A DNA stretch of 64,000 nt from Henckelia pumila (Eukaryota; Streptophyta; Magnoliopsida; Lamiales; Gesneriaceae), in NCBI RefSeq assembly GCF_033568475.1, contig NW_027331831.1, positions 14,260,001 to 14,324,000 of the forward strand, read 5' to 3'. A program made the translations under genes and the position numbers. Below the pieces are notes generated by a model. That model was not told the origin of the DNA. It was given only the letters and a program-made list of their open reading frames with translations, and did not search any database. Shown here piece after piece: positions 22,440 through 34,380 of the stretch; position 1 is the first letter of the stretch; the number at the start of each line of letters is the position of its first letter.

Positions 22440-22980
22440 TATTTTTCAAGTCAAGATTGAACAACAAACATGCAATTAATTGGCCAAATTAAAAGCAAGA
22501 AATATGTGTAAATATTCAATAAACATAAAATAAATCAAAATATCAATTAATTCTAAACATGAACAAAAATCAATAGTTTGGCTCTATCGTAGCCCCGATC
22601 AAAAGATGACTATTCCATAAAATCAAAACTAGACAAAAATATAATGTTTGAATTCATGACGAATAAAATAAGTGAAGAAGAATAAGAAAATCTCAACGAT
22701 GATGCGCAGATCTTGCTTATGTCGTTCGCTTCTTCTCTCTCCCACGCTCTAGCCGTCGTCCCGAAAAATTGGCAAAAGTCCTCTCAAGTCGAGCCCTAGT
22801 TTTTTTTATATATTACCCCCTTCAAAAAAAAAACCCCTTATTTTCTTCCTTAATTATCGCCCAAGATTGCCCAAAACAATTGAAATCCGAAGTTTCCTTC
22901 CATTGCAAAATTTTGCGCGAAGTGGGAATTATTTTCTGCGACATGTACGGACCCTAGACACCTTCTGGAGTTTGGTTCGA
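22440..22980 (-). promoter_or_regulatory. Possible promoter and leader of the antisense ORF
   Basis: Read on the minus strand, a TATATAAAAAAAACTAGGG segment (about 22815-22797) is followed by a GA-rich leader (GGGAGAGAGAAGAAGCG, about 22745-22729) and a T-rich, intron-like stretch leading to the ATG at 22423. A TATA-like box, an AACTAGGGCTC phrase and a purine-rich leader are ordinary plant promoter features. The function is inferred only from order and distance. Confidence 0.3.
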
Positions 22981-23351
22981 AAGGTGGTCCGGACCTGGTT
23001 CCGTGCATTTAATTTTCTTGCGATCTTGTTTTGATGATGTATGGCCCTGTTCCAAACCATCTACAGGGTCCGTGCATTAGATTTTCTTCAATATTCTTGG
23101 CTTCTTATGATTTTTTCCTTGTCTACCGGCCAAACTCCAATGTGGCATCCCGATGTTTACTTCTTCTTTAATATTCAAGCTTCCTCCAATTTCAGTCAAA
23201 CCTACAAACAATGAAAGTGTGATGATTTATGTGCAAAACTAGGAACAAAAATGTCAGATAAGCACGAATACGACAAAATAGAGTGTCAAATATTCTATAA
23301 GATTCGTTCTTATCAATGTGAAAAGGTGCCACACCAATTAAATGATAACTG
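22981..23351. other. Intergenic, with a short degenerate repeat
   Basis: The phrase CCGTGCATTWRATTTTCTT occurs twice (about 23000 and 23070) inside roughly 70-bp imperfect repeats. No gene seen. Confidence 0.45.
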
Positions 23352-23698
23352 GGGCTCTGTTTGGACATGTACTTATAAAACGTTTTTATAAAAAAAATTT
23401 AATTTATAAAATATTTAAAAGTTGTTTTAAGAATAAAAATGTGTTTGGAGATCTATTATATAAAAATATTTTAAAATTTCAAAAGTAATATCGTTTATCT
23501 TTGCTTTCCATAGTTCCATTCTAAAAACATTTAAAAACACTTCTCAAGTGTTCTTTAAAAACTATATTTGAAGAATATTTTTTAAAAATTAATTTTCAAA
23601 AATATTTTACAAAATTTTTATTCAAACACATACTTTAAATTTTTTTTCATTTATAAAACACTAAAAACGTTTTTTAAGTATATGTCCAAACGAAACCC
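23352..23698. mobile_element. MITE with about 35-bp inverted ends
   Basis: The left end GGGCTCTGTTTGGACATG and the complement of the right end GGGTTTCGTTTGGACATA pair, and pairing goes on through ACTTAWAAAACGTTTTTA. The interior is A/T-rich with repeated TAAAA/TTTTA phrases. A target duplication is not clear, so the superfamily (hAT or Harbinger) is open. Confidence 0.65.
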
Positions 23699-23849
23699 GA
23701 ATGATCTCGTGTTAAAGGGGAAATAGTGAGTATGAAGGATTGTATCATTATGTAAATAATCATTTTTTTTATTCATGGTTTTTCAATCTCTTTAAATAGA
23801 TCTTATTTAGAATGAAAAATGTTTCACATTCAGAAACTCCTTTATATAT

Positions 23850-24120
23850 ATAGACTGTCTCACAAGAGGCTCACTCTAAAAAAATGTGCTTGAAAAACTA
23901 AATTAGGAAAATAAGCATAGAAACATGGTAAATGTAAAAGCTACCTATAAAATATGAATAGATTTCTTGTGAGACGGTCTCACAGATCTTTATTCGTGAG
24001 ATGAGTCAATTATATCCATATTTATAATAAAAAATAATATTTTAGCATATTTCTTCTCACAAAAAATTGGTCGGTGAGATCTTCTCATATAATTTTTTGT
24101 GATAAAATATACTATTGACA
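23850..24120. repeat. GTGAGACGGTCTCAC-type dispersed repeat (MITE remnant)
   Basis: A GACTGTCTCACAAGAGGC phrase (about 23856) and a TTTCTTGTGAGACGGTCTC phrase (about 23953) bracket a short segment. The second is followed by a stretch with the ATATCCATATTTATAATA phrase common in such repeats. GTGAGACGGTCTCAC is a perfect palindrome except for its centre. I associate this repeat with Lamiales genomes, from memory only. Confidence 0.5.
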
Positions 24121-24683
24121 TTTGACAAACCTTACAAGTCAATAAATTCGAAATGAATATATTCGAAAATAAGAGTCATACATAATTATAAAAATTAATA
24201 AAAGACTAAACTATAATTTGAAATAAAAAACCCAAAAAAAAACCAATCTACAATTTAAAATGATGATATTTTTAACGAGTCCATTACACCAAATTCGTCT
24301 TTGTTATCCTAAACTTTATAATAATAACAGATAGTATTTAAAAAATATATATTAGTCTAGATAGATAACATAGAGATTTCAATTTGTAAAAATATAATAT
24401 AGACATAAAAAAATTATTTCCCTATGCATAATTATTATATCTATTTTACTAAATTTGAAATTAATATTTTCAAAAAAAAAAAGTTTGAAAATTGTTAATG
24501 AGAATCGAAAAAATTAAAACGAAGAAATCCAATATTTATATTTTATAGGGACCAAAACAGACCAATGTCAGTTTCACTATTAGTTGAGACTTCAGCTTCT
24601 GTTGCCATTACGCTCCCTAGCAACAAATTCAGTTCCTTCTCAGGCTAAGCATTTGTACCTGCGTGTCCGCCGGCGCCGGAGTT
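24121..24683 (+). promoter_or_regulatory. Upstream region and leader of the PRMT6-like gene
   Basis: AT-rich up to about 24545, with a TATTTATATTTTATAGGG segment (about 24533-24550) that could hold the TATA box. GC content then rises in a likely 5' leader (24570-24683). Promoter elements are inferred from position. Confidence 0.4.
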
Positions 24684-27600
24684 ATGTCGCAGCCGACTGG
24701 TGGTGGTAACGGCGGCGGCGAAGTTTACAGGAACGGAAACCACAACGGTGGTGGCGTTCCCTCGATTGAAAGACGAATTCGAAGGAGGAGACGCAGGTCA
24801 CGTGATTCCGAAAGTGGCTCCGATCCTAGGGTTGCACAGCCGCTGCAGGAGAGAGGCAGAGCTCCGCTTCCGTGTACGGACTTCGACGTGGCCTATTTTC
24901 AGTCCTACGCTCACCTCGGCATTCATGAAGAAATGATTAAGGTGCGGTACTTGTTTTTCCCGTAGACAGAGAGTCGAGTCGCTAGTTTACAAAGCCTTAG
25001 GTAGCTCCTGCCCAGTACCAGGTGCTTTAGGATTGCCTAGTTGTGCGGTGCTGGTGTTGGTGAGGTCTAGGAATTTTACCCTCGTCATTTCTCAAACCAG
25101 ATTTGATGAAAGGAGATATATTTGTTGCTGTTAGTTGAATTCTTAAGTTTTGGAATTCATGAGTGAACATGTCTTTTCGTTTATACAGGATCGTGTACGT
25201 ACAGAAACTTACAGAAATGCAATTTTCCACCATCAAGATCGTATTCAAGGAAAAGTAAGCATTTTTTCAATTGAATAGGGAATTGCAGACGCGGGTTACT
25301 GTTCCATGTACAAAGATACCCCGATGACTTTTGCTGCTACTATGGTCTGTGTTTTAATTAGAATTTGAACCTACGTGGATGTTATGTAATGTTTGCTGAT
25401 GGTTAAAAAATAGAACTAAGATAGAATGCTAACTATTTCCAAGCCAGTTATGGCCAAATTGCTAAAAATTGATTTTATTATTAGTTGTTTGAGTTTTGAC
25501 TCTCTTATCTCAGGTGGTAGTTGATGTCGGTTGTGGTACTGGAATACTGTCTATATTTTGTGCTCAGGCCGGGGCACGACGGGTGAGATGTTGTTACAGT
25601 TTGTTAACCTCTCGTTTAAGTCTATATATTCCCAACATTGTTCCAATATCCTTTTGCTAACGTATAAATATTATGCATTGAAACGAACATCACTTTTAAA
25701 TTGCATGATAACCACACTTACTCCGTTACTTCTATGTAAATTTGTTAATGTTCTAACCTCATTCATTACACTGTTCTTCTATTTATATTGATGATTTTAT
25801 ATTCTTGCACCGCTCAATTTGTGTCTCTATATATAAATGTTTGTATCTCAACCTGATCCGAGCATTGTGTACTTTCATGGAGGCCATTACCCTGAATACT
25901 GTGCACAATCTAAGAGGAGCTGAAAGGAGTTCTTTAGTTGTGAAAGTTTATTTTTCTTTTCTTATTGTTATTTATCACGTGATATTTTACTGGTCTAGCC
26001 ATCCTGAGTATTTATCATTCAAAGAGATAATATAGTATTTAGGAAATGAAAAATCAACCTTCTGGAATGGAATGTTTGGGGCATGGGATGGTTGGAGTTA
26101 ATACTACAACAAAAAATTGTGCATTTCATATATTTTAGTTGTCAATTGTCTTGCATGTCTTTATAACTTTTTTCCCTTTTTTCCCCAATTTAAGATAGAT
26201 TGTATTGATCTCTAGTCATTTTTACTATCAGGTGTATGCAGTGGATGCCAGTGATATTGCAGTTCAGGTATGCAGTGATTTCAAATCTTCTTAGGATATG
26301 TGGCATACCATTTAATTTACATCTAAAGACCATGAACATAGCTCATTCATAGAAACAGTAAAATAATGAACTAAGCATGTCCTTCTTTCTTAAAACCCTT
26401 TGAGTGGATATGAAAATGAGACAGCATCTAGGAATTTATAATTATTATGCCTTTCTTGATCCAAAATGGAGAATTTGGTAAAAATAGTTATGATGGCATT
26501 GCCAGTTCTCCTTGTGATAAATGGGATATTACTTGTGGCGGTTTGTGTTTTAACATAGTTTTGATAGGTGATGTTGTTTTGAAATATTACCGCAGGCAAA
26601 TGAAGTAGTCAAGGCAAACAAGTTCTCTGAAACCATCACTGTTCTGCATGGCCGCATAGAGGTTGCCTCTTTACTAATTCCCAATTCTCTCAGCAAGATT
26701 AGCTATAATTTGATTTTCAAGAGGAAAATGTATCATCTATGTTCTGAATTTTTGAATTGGACAATTTCCATAATTGTATCAAACTAGTTGACCCATCATG
26801 GCTTGCTTGAAAATTTTAAATTTGTTCAGAGACATTCAAGAGTAGATTTGTGTGTTATGGTAGCCATGTGGAGTGGACACAGTTAAAAGTTCCTGGCGTC
26901 CACCTGAAAAGGCTAAAGGCGCAGTGCAAAAGGCTATGTTCTTTGAAATAAGTAAAATTTCGTGGGTGTGAGAATACGTTTCTTCCCCCAAAACAATTGT
27001 AATTCTGTTAACTATAATTGGCTCTCTATAATTATGATCCTGTTGACTCTACTTGAGTTTGCTTGTGAAGATATGCATTGAATAGTTCTTCACATCAGAT
27101 CCTTTGTAAACCTTGATGTTACATTGTGTTAGTCATTGGGTTAGGATTTAACCGGTCTCTTTTTTCTTTTTTGGCAGTGGTGGCTGTAGGTGGTGAAAGT
27201 AGTTTTATACACGAAAATTCATTAATTTTTGCAGAATATAATAAAATAATAATATTTTGGGAAAGGTGGGTGGGGGAAGGACTGACTGTCTCATCTGCGT
27301 CAGAGTTCTGTAACCAGCATCTTGACGATGGTTTTTATTGTGACTGTTATATGTACTTCCGCTTCTAAAGTACAAGTTGATGTATTTTCATTGTTACGAG
27401 TAGAAGCATAACTTTTTTTCTGGTCACAGGATGTTGAAATCAATGAGAAAGTTGATGTTATAGTTTCAGAATGGATGGGTTACATGCTGCTGTATGAGGT
27501 AAGTTTTGATACATGACAACCAATCTCAAATGGAAGCATAATTGTTTTCTTGATGCGTTTTCTTGTGAATATTTTGGATTACTTCATCTTTTCTGATTCT

Positions 27601-30600
27601 AGCATTGGCTTCATTCCTTGTCATTTTGCCTTACGGACATTTTGACGATCCTGTTAGAGCATGCTGGGGAGTGTCATTTCTGCTAGAGACCGTTGGTTGA
27701 AACCTGGAGGTCTTATACTTCCCTCAACTGCCACGGTATAGATCAGTTATTCCCCACTCTCAATCGCTCCCAGTTTTTAGCATGTATACTGTGCTATTTG
27801 TTGGATTGTAGAGGTAGCTGTACTCAATTCACTATTTAGCTGCTCAGCTCCATGTTACTTGATATCAAAGTTGAATCTCTTTCTTACATAGTTGGGTCTT
27901 GGATACAAATCCATTTAGTCATGATTCTATCCAGAGCATTTAATAGCTGATAGTTTAGTGCACATAATGTCATCCTTTGTACATTATGCAGTTGTACATG
28001 GCTCCTGTCTCACATCCATCCCGATATGGTGATAGTGTTGACTTTTGGCGTGATGTCTATGGAATTGACAGTGAGTATTCTTCTGAGAATCCTGTTAATT
28101 ATATTGCTTGAATTTATTGAGCTACATTGCCTGGGTATGAGATTTTGTATTATCTTTCTTTTGTAGTTCAGAAAAATATCCTATCACATAAATTCTAGAA
28201 TTAGATGGACTTAAAAGTTTGTTCTATCCTGGATTTCAAGTCATTGTTGAAATTCCATGGCATTAATACCGAGAAATACAGGTACTAGCTACACTTTTCA
28301 TCGTTTCCAGTCAAAATAATGCTGACTAGGAATGATGTTAATATTGTAGTAGTCTACTTTCTGACTCTATTGAGTTTTAAATTTTGACGGATCTTGGTGC
28401 CACAAATTTTGTCATTTTACCCATTTTGTTACTCTTAGTCTCTAGTTTGGACTTTTTGGTGCACTGAGTTTTCATTACTTTTAAATCCATTTTTGCTAGA
28501 ACTTCATGTTGAATGTATCAAACAATAAATGTCTCGTAGTTTATCGTGCATCCATTCTCAAACCCCTTCACAATCGATGATAGAATTGTTGCGTCGTGAG
28601 ATCTTCGCTTTCGGAAGTGGGCCACCCATAGGGATGTTGAGGAAGTAGATTTTTCTCTTACCTTGTCCAGAGATGAGTTAACTGTAGATATGTTTGGTGG
28701 TTGGAAAGGTCCATTTCCTTTTCTTGCAAGCCACCTTGACTCTTTTTGATGAATTACCCTGTCCTTTTCCCCTACAAATCTTCTCTCGTCAGAAAGCCTC
28801 TGAACTCGTTAAGGTTTGAGAAAATTTACTCAAAAGCTTAACAAATATATTATCTGTGTTTTATATGAAAGAAAATCCTGCTCGCGTTGCCCCTTACTGG
28901 TATGTGCCTTGTATAGCTTGCTCGAACCTAGAGACCACTTGTCTCTTACGGTTTCACAGTATATAATCGGCATAAGATTTTCCCCTTAATTGCTGCAATG
29001 GTCATTTTAAGTTGTCTCTCTCACATTTAAACTTTTCATTGCAATAGTTGATGTACTGTTGTTATGTGCAGTGTCTGTCGTGATGCCGTTAGCAAAACAG
29101 TGTGCATTTGAAGAGCCTTCTGTTGAGTTAATCTCTGGTGAAAATGTATTGACATGGCCTAATGTGGTAAGTCCATGTATTTAAGATCTTTATTTTTCCA
29201 TCCTCTGTACATATAATATTCTGTCTTTTTAACTCGGTATTCATCAAGTTATTCTTTATTGCTGTAAGGTTATTGGACACCTGTTGCGGAAGTTAGTTTG
29301 TTTCTAGAAAGTTTTCAGCATTACATGTTGTGCTTTTAAGGTTATTCCTTGGCTACTGGGTATAGCCTTTACCAGGCCAATTGCACACTGTTTGGGATCC
29401 TTTTAGCTCTTAATTTCCACTTTTGTCATTTATTTTGTTTTCACCTGTTCATTTTATCTACTATCCTTTTGTTTTTGTTTTCTCTGTCTCCATCTCTATC
29501 TCATTTTTGGCCCTGATTTAGGGTATGCCATGACCGTGGTATTAATTTCCTCTAATATCCCCAAGTTTGGGTTTTTATCCTACAAAAACGAAGTCGCGCT
29601 TGAAGTTCTTTTTTGCAAACTTCCCACCGAAATATCTAAAGATATGAAAAATGTTTTCCAAAATTTATTGAAATTTACCATAATGTTGTGCCAAAACTTC
29701 CGCAAATGAAATACAGATGAAAAAGATCACATCTCACAATTATTTGATAGAATTGTCCTAATGTCCTTAACACTATGTTTGGATTAGTGGAATTAGTCAT
29801 GATTTGAAATTGAAAATACCGTTTTAGTGTTTGGCAAAATGAGATTTCAAAACAGGATTGGTATTTGTTGGGATTTCATGGGATTTCACTTAACTAAGTG
29901 AAATCTGACAAAATTGGTCGGATTTCGTGGGATTTCATGGGATTTGAGTTTGTAAATCAGTAAAATTATTTTTAATAATAAATTTATATACTTTTCTTAT
30001 AAATTATTCCTTGGCTACTTTAAAATTTCATGTCACCAGAACTTTAAAAATTTTCTGAACTTTTAAGAAAATCTTGAGATATATCAAAATCGAGCGTTAT
30101 AGATGTGTTGGTTTGCTGTACATTTTTTTAACAGAGGATGAGAGTTGCAATGCCATGAGTAGGTGATACTTTTACTGCATTTATAAATATAAAATCCTAT
30201 TGTTGCTTGGCAGCATAAAAAGGTGGGAGAAAGAAGGTGTAGAAACTGTAGATGATGACATGAATTTTTTCTTTCCTTCTTTTTTCTTTTTTTTTAAAAA
30301 TAGAAAACTCGAATATTATAAATAGACATGAAATTAAACAACAAAATATTTTAAAGCTTAATGACAAACACACGGTGACTATATGTCTATATGATATGCG
30401 TCTGTTAGGTTCTGTACACGAGTATTTGTCTATTTGGGCTCAGAGATGGGAGGCCTGTGGATCTAAGATGATAATCTTTTGGTTGGTTTCAAACATCAGT
30501 TTATTTATAGGGAACACCAAGGCCATGCCAGATAAGCTATAGATTCCTAGCGATTTGTTTCAAAGTTCTATATGAACACTTTGCATTCTTTGAGAATTAA

Positions 30601-32629
30601 AAACGGTGTGAGAAGTGGCAGAATAACAGTTTACTGCATTATATTCTCCTCATTGTGCATTAGCCATTCAATACCAAGATATCGTCTTTCAGAGGCACAT
30701 GCCCATTAATTTCTCCTTTAAATTATTTCCCTTATACAGTAACAATTTGCAGTTATACACGATATTTTACTAGCATTCGTGAGACCGTGCATGTATATAA
30801 CTTTTTGAACTTGATTCCAAACTCCTGTGACAGGTAAAGTACGTGGACTGTAGTACTGTAACAATTGATGAGCTAGAACGCGTTTCTACAAAATTTAAGT
30901 TCATATCAATGATGAGAGGTAAAGTACTTCCCTTTCCATGATACATCTCAGGCCGTCGTGAGTCAGTATGTGTATCAGTATTGATCCATCTCTTTCACGG
31001 ATTCTTGCATACTACTTGGCCCCTAATTTTGTTCCCCTCGAGGGCATATTCTCGTTATTTTACTTCCCCTTTTTTGTTTCTTTATTCATTTATCATTCAT
31101 GGGCTCGTATTGTTTTTAATACAATTGTGGGGAGGAAGAATAACTGGTAAGAGAGACCATGCCAAATGATACGATGGCTCTGGGCAGTTCGTAGTTTTTC
31201 TGTTTACCTTAACAGTTCATATAATGCAAGAGAAGATTATTTTTCATTGAAGTCCTTATCTTGTAAATGATTCTAGCACCCTTTCATGGATTCGCTTTCT
31301 GGTTTGATGTCGAATTCGGTGCGCCTGCAATGTTCTCTTATGACATGATCGAACAATCTACATCTGTGGAGACTCCTGATGGTCGTGTCACAGATTCCTC
31401 TCAAGGAAAGAAACGCTCCAATCCCAATGACACCCTTGTGCTATCTACAGCCCCTGAGGAAGCCCCTACGCATTGGCAGCAGGTGTCTTGCATACTCTCA
31501 TCGTGTAACCTTTTATTTTTGTTGCATGGTAGTAATATGCAGACACGTGCTTTGAATCTCCAATTTCTAGAAACATGACTAGCTATCAGCGCTCATAGAA
31601 CCCCACTCCTCACCACACCCCCCCCCCCCCCCCCCCCTCTCTAAATCGAGAAAAGTAAAATTTTATATATAATTTTTCTAAAAATTCAAGTTTTCCACCC
31701 CTAATCTTATTGAGATTTCCCTTTCTCGGTCTTGCTGCTCCTCCCTAAAAATCCTAATCTGCAGGGATGGCAATGGGTCGGGTCCGCATCAAACCCACCC
31801 CGACGGGGCGGGTCCGAGGCGGGTCTCGGGTTTGGCCAAACCCGCCCCGCCATAATATATATATGTATATAAATTTAAAATATACATTTATATATATAAA
31901 TATAAAATATATATGTAATATTAATAATATATAATTATATTTTTATACTAAATAATTAATATTTTATCCATAATTTGAGTGTATAATATTATTGGATTGA
32001 AATGAATTTATTTTAGTATGATATGTTTAGTATAAAAATATATAATTATAATATTTTTGGTTAATAATTATTAATTAATTACAAGTTGATAAATTTTAAC
32101 TTGTAAAAATATTTTTTTGCCTTAAATATTATCAATATATATTTGAAATTTAATTTAATGATTTTTTTTAATTTTTAAACTTTTTGATTTAATAAATTTA
32201 AAAATATTTAATTTTTGGCGGGTCCAACGGGTCAACCCGCCCCGTTGCCATTCCCCGGCCTCTGGCTAATTTTGTTTTCCTCATGCTGAACTCCATCATG
32301 ACTGTGCGCTTGTGATAAAAAAAAAAAGACCTTCTCCTCCTGCTTATTTAGTCATCAGATTAACTCCATGGAATTTGCAGACATTAGTCTACTTCTATGA
32401 TCCAATGGAGGTGGAACAAGATCAGATTATTGAAGGATCTGTGACTCTATCTCAAAGCATAGAAAATGCCCGGTTCCTGAATATTCGTCTAGAGTATGCG
32501 TAAGTCAAAAAAATTATCTTTGTTTTCTCCTATAATCATTTAATCTCCATGATAATACATGTATGGTGATTGCTACCTTCTGGCAGATCCAACGGTCGAT
32601 TTTTCGTCAAAGAATCAGTTATGCGGTGA
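24684..32629 (+). CDS. PRMT6: Protein arginine N-methyltransferase, PRMT6-like (13 exons)
   Basis: Type I enzyme moving methyl groups from S-adenosylmethionine to arginine of nuclear or cytoplasmic proteins. Exons: 24684-24941, 25189-25254, 25514-25582, 26232-26267, 26596-26661, 27430-27498, 27658-27735, 27992-28070, 29072-29166, 30834-30918, 31277-31482, 32381-32499, 32587-32629; all introns GT-AG, total 422 residues. The Gly/Arg-rich head (1-60) is variable in the family. Motif I VDVGCGTGIL is at residues 111-120, post-I VYAVDAS at 132-138, the double-E loop SEWMGYMLLYE at 178-188 (Glu179, Glu188), and the THW loop at 365-367. The ATG at 24684 is the first in a good position; an upstream GTG is not a start. 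No stop or frameshift is seen. Arabidopsis PRMT6 (At3g20020, about 435 residues) is the closest I recall; it is linked to flowering control with NF-Y factors. Intron 11 carries a MITE and a C20 tract. Confidence 0.93.
29167..30833 (+). other. Intron 9 of the PRMT6-like gene
   Basis: The longest intron, 1667 bp. Around 29775-29945 are repeated GGGATTTCATGGGATTT phrases that look like a worn MITE; no exon-like or coding sequence was found in the rest. Confidence 0.6.
31618..31637. repeat. C20 mononucleotide tract in intron 11
   Basis: Twenty consecutive C residues, 135 bases after the exon 11 donor. Such tracts are often miscounted in assembly and can form i-motif or G-quadruplex structures. 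Confidence 0.85.
31764..32256. mobile_element. MITE in intron 11 of the PRMT6-like gene
   Basis: The left end GGGATGGCAATGGGTCGGG and the complement of the right end GGGGAATGGCAACGGGGCGGG (shown in part) pair over about 20 bp, followed by inward GGGTCC/GACCC phrases. GC-rich ends enclose a very AT-rich centre (31850-32215). The type is common in plant genomes. No clean target duplication: CTAATCTG on the left against GGCCTCTG on the right. It ends 124 bp before exon 12. Confidence 0.7.
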
Positions 32630-33136
32630 ATGAGGCAGTAGTTTCTTCCAACTTAGTTCCTAATCTCCAAAAAATTGAGCTCTAGCACGTAACAGAAAGA
32701 TACATGGCATCCGTTCGATATAACTTTAGCAGATTTCGGTTCCTTATTGATATGCTTGCTGTAGGCATCTTTTTTTCGAATGCGAACTCAACCAGATCCG
32801 TGCTGCTAGACATAATTGACCTCAAGATGGCATTCTATCTGATCATAACATGCACAAATATAGGGGTAAACTTTTCGAGCAATTTAAGATGATATTTTTC
32901 GGTCGGCATTCTTTTGCTCCAGGAGCGACACAGGCTTTGGTGGCTGTTGACGATTCTATGTTTTGTTTCACCATCTTCCTTTATTCTTGTTCTTTAGTTT
33001 GAAAAATTACTCCCACTTGAACTCGAAATTGAAGCCGTAGGAACCATTGTGCTAATCAGATGGATTTCTAGTTCTTTTCTTGTTATTTTGGCTTCTGCAT
33101 TTGTTTCCTCGTGCGAGGATTGGGGTATTTTGGTAT
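32630..33136. other. 3' flank of the PRMT6-like gene
   Basis: Probable 3' UTR and downstream DNA; no further gene. No clear polyadenylation signal could be chosen. Confidence 0.5.
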
Positions 33137-33145
33137 CTGTTTTGA

Positions 33146-33282
33146 GTCGATGCTACCCTGAAGGTACACTCAGGGTAGCATCGTGTCAGTTTTTTATTGG
33201 CCACTTCTGTGGGACCCATGTATGGGTCCCACATGAGTGGCCAATAATAAACTGACACGCCACCCTGAGGGTGGCATCGACA
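33146..33282. mobile_element. Short Mutator-type foldback MITE with perfect 9-bp target duplication
   Basis: CTGTTTTGA stands on both sides (33137-33145 and 33283-33291). The 137-bp element starts GTCGATGCTACCCTGA; the complement of its end is TGTCGATGCCACCCTCA. Inside, GTGTCAGTTT...TTGGCCACTT and GTGGGACCCA pair almost perfectly with the other half around a TGTA loop (33218-33221). A further small hairpin, CTACCCTGA...TCAGGGTAG, lies in the left arm. A transcript would fold into one long stem. Confidence 0.85.
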
Positions 33283-33496
33283 CTGTTTTGACGTGAGATT
33301 TGATGGAGCTTTGACCTACTTTCAAATTTTATGTTTTTGGAAATAGGTTTAAAGAATTAGATATGATGTCATATGTGTAATATGTTGGTTTTACGTGATT
33401 GTGTGATTAAATAGTGACATAGTCATAGTCAATATGCACTTGATTCTTTTGAAATGAAAATCGTTTGTCTAGGGATGTGTTGTTCTTGAACGCTGC

Positions 33497-33844
33497 TTTG
33501 TCTATGCTAGCACATGGGCAGTGCTCACGTGCTGCATCCAACGGCTCATTTTTTTTTTGCATTTGAGATTATCTCATTTCAAATTAAATCATATCAAATA
33601 CTAAAATAGGATAAGTTAGATCCTACATATACAGACACTGCCTTCACATACATATAACGGTTGATATTTATCAATAAATGTGGGGTCCATTATTTTTTAG
33701 TGTAATCCACATGTATTGATAAATGATCACATTTAGATTTATCATGGGGGTTGTGTGTGTAAAGGTAGGTTAAAATAATCCCTAAAAAAGATTGATCGTT
33801 GAATCCCCATTCGGGCACTACCCGAATGGGATAGCATAGACAAA
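33497..33844. mobile_element. MITE with TTTGTCTATGCTA ends
   Basis: TTTGTCTATGCTA at the left is matched by TAGCATAGACAAA at the right. Each end carries a small hairpin just inside (AGCACATGGGCAGTGCTCACGTGCT and CATTCGGG...CCCGAATG). A target duplication is not evident, so the family is unassigned. Confidence 0.6.
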
Positions 33845-34380
33845 ACCCTTGTACACACGCTTCTCCCAAAATGGGGTTAAAATATCCTTTATTGATGAAT
33901 ATTTAGATTACAAGATCACGATATTAATAGAATATTACCATAACAATATAATTATATTTTACAACGCAATTGATACTAATATAACATTTTGGAAGGAAAG
34001 AAACCCCAAGTATTTTCAGTTGTGTCTTACATTGATTGTTTCTAGGTTTTTATTGTGAATGGTTGCAATTGTATCTTTTATCAACAATTATATCTTGCTT
34101 CTTTTTTAAATTAAAAAAAGAAAAGAAAAAAGAGAACCCAACTTTCCAAGCATGCAGCTCAATCCAGAGACACTAGTTTAATTAAAGTTAAATTTATAGA
34201 GTAATGACTTTTGTAAAATATAAGAGAGGGGATTGTTACAATTGAGTCTCGAACTCAGACTTCGTTCCATTTTCATATTTGGGACCTTGTGTCAGATGAG
34301 CTTCATATCATTAACAGAGTAATTATTTTTTGGTATATTTATGGAAAATGTCATGTATGGTATAATCTTAAGGACATGAT

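Larger units (their letters stand above)
10780..22440 (+). mobile_element. Degraded Tat-lineage Ty3/gypsy retrotransposon
   Basis: The order gag, protease, reverse transcriptase, RNase H, a second RNase H-like domain, and integrase can be followed on the plus strand from 10814 to about 21505. The leader phrase ACACCCAGTGGGACC just before the gag ATG is typical of plant gypsy elements after the primer site. The second RNase H-like domain (CTNNQAEYE motif near 18895) marks the Tat lineage. Every domain is broken by stops and frameshifts. Two solo LTRs sit inside gag, and the integrase end is duplicated. An antisense ORF follows pol. Neither LTR of this element could be delimited, so both limits are approximate. 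Confidence 0.75.

Noticed and set aside
22769..22957. 62-codon plus-strand ORF
   Set aside because: Lies in the presumed antisense leader; no domain.
24663..24683. Upstream GTG as start of the methyltransferase
   Set aside because: Plant nuclear genes start at ATG; the ATG at 24684 is in frame seven codons later.
31764..32256. 8-bp target duplication for the intron 11 MITE
   Set aside because: CTAATCTG and GGCCTCTG share only four aligned bases, no better than chance.
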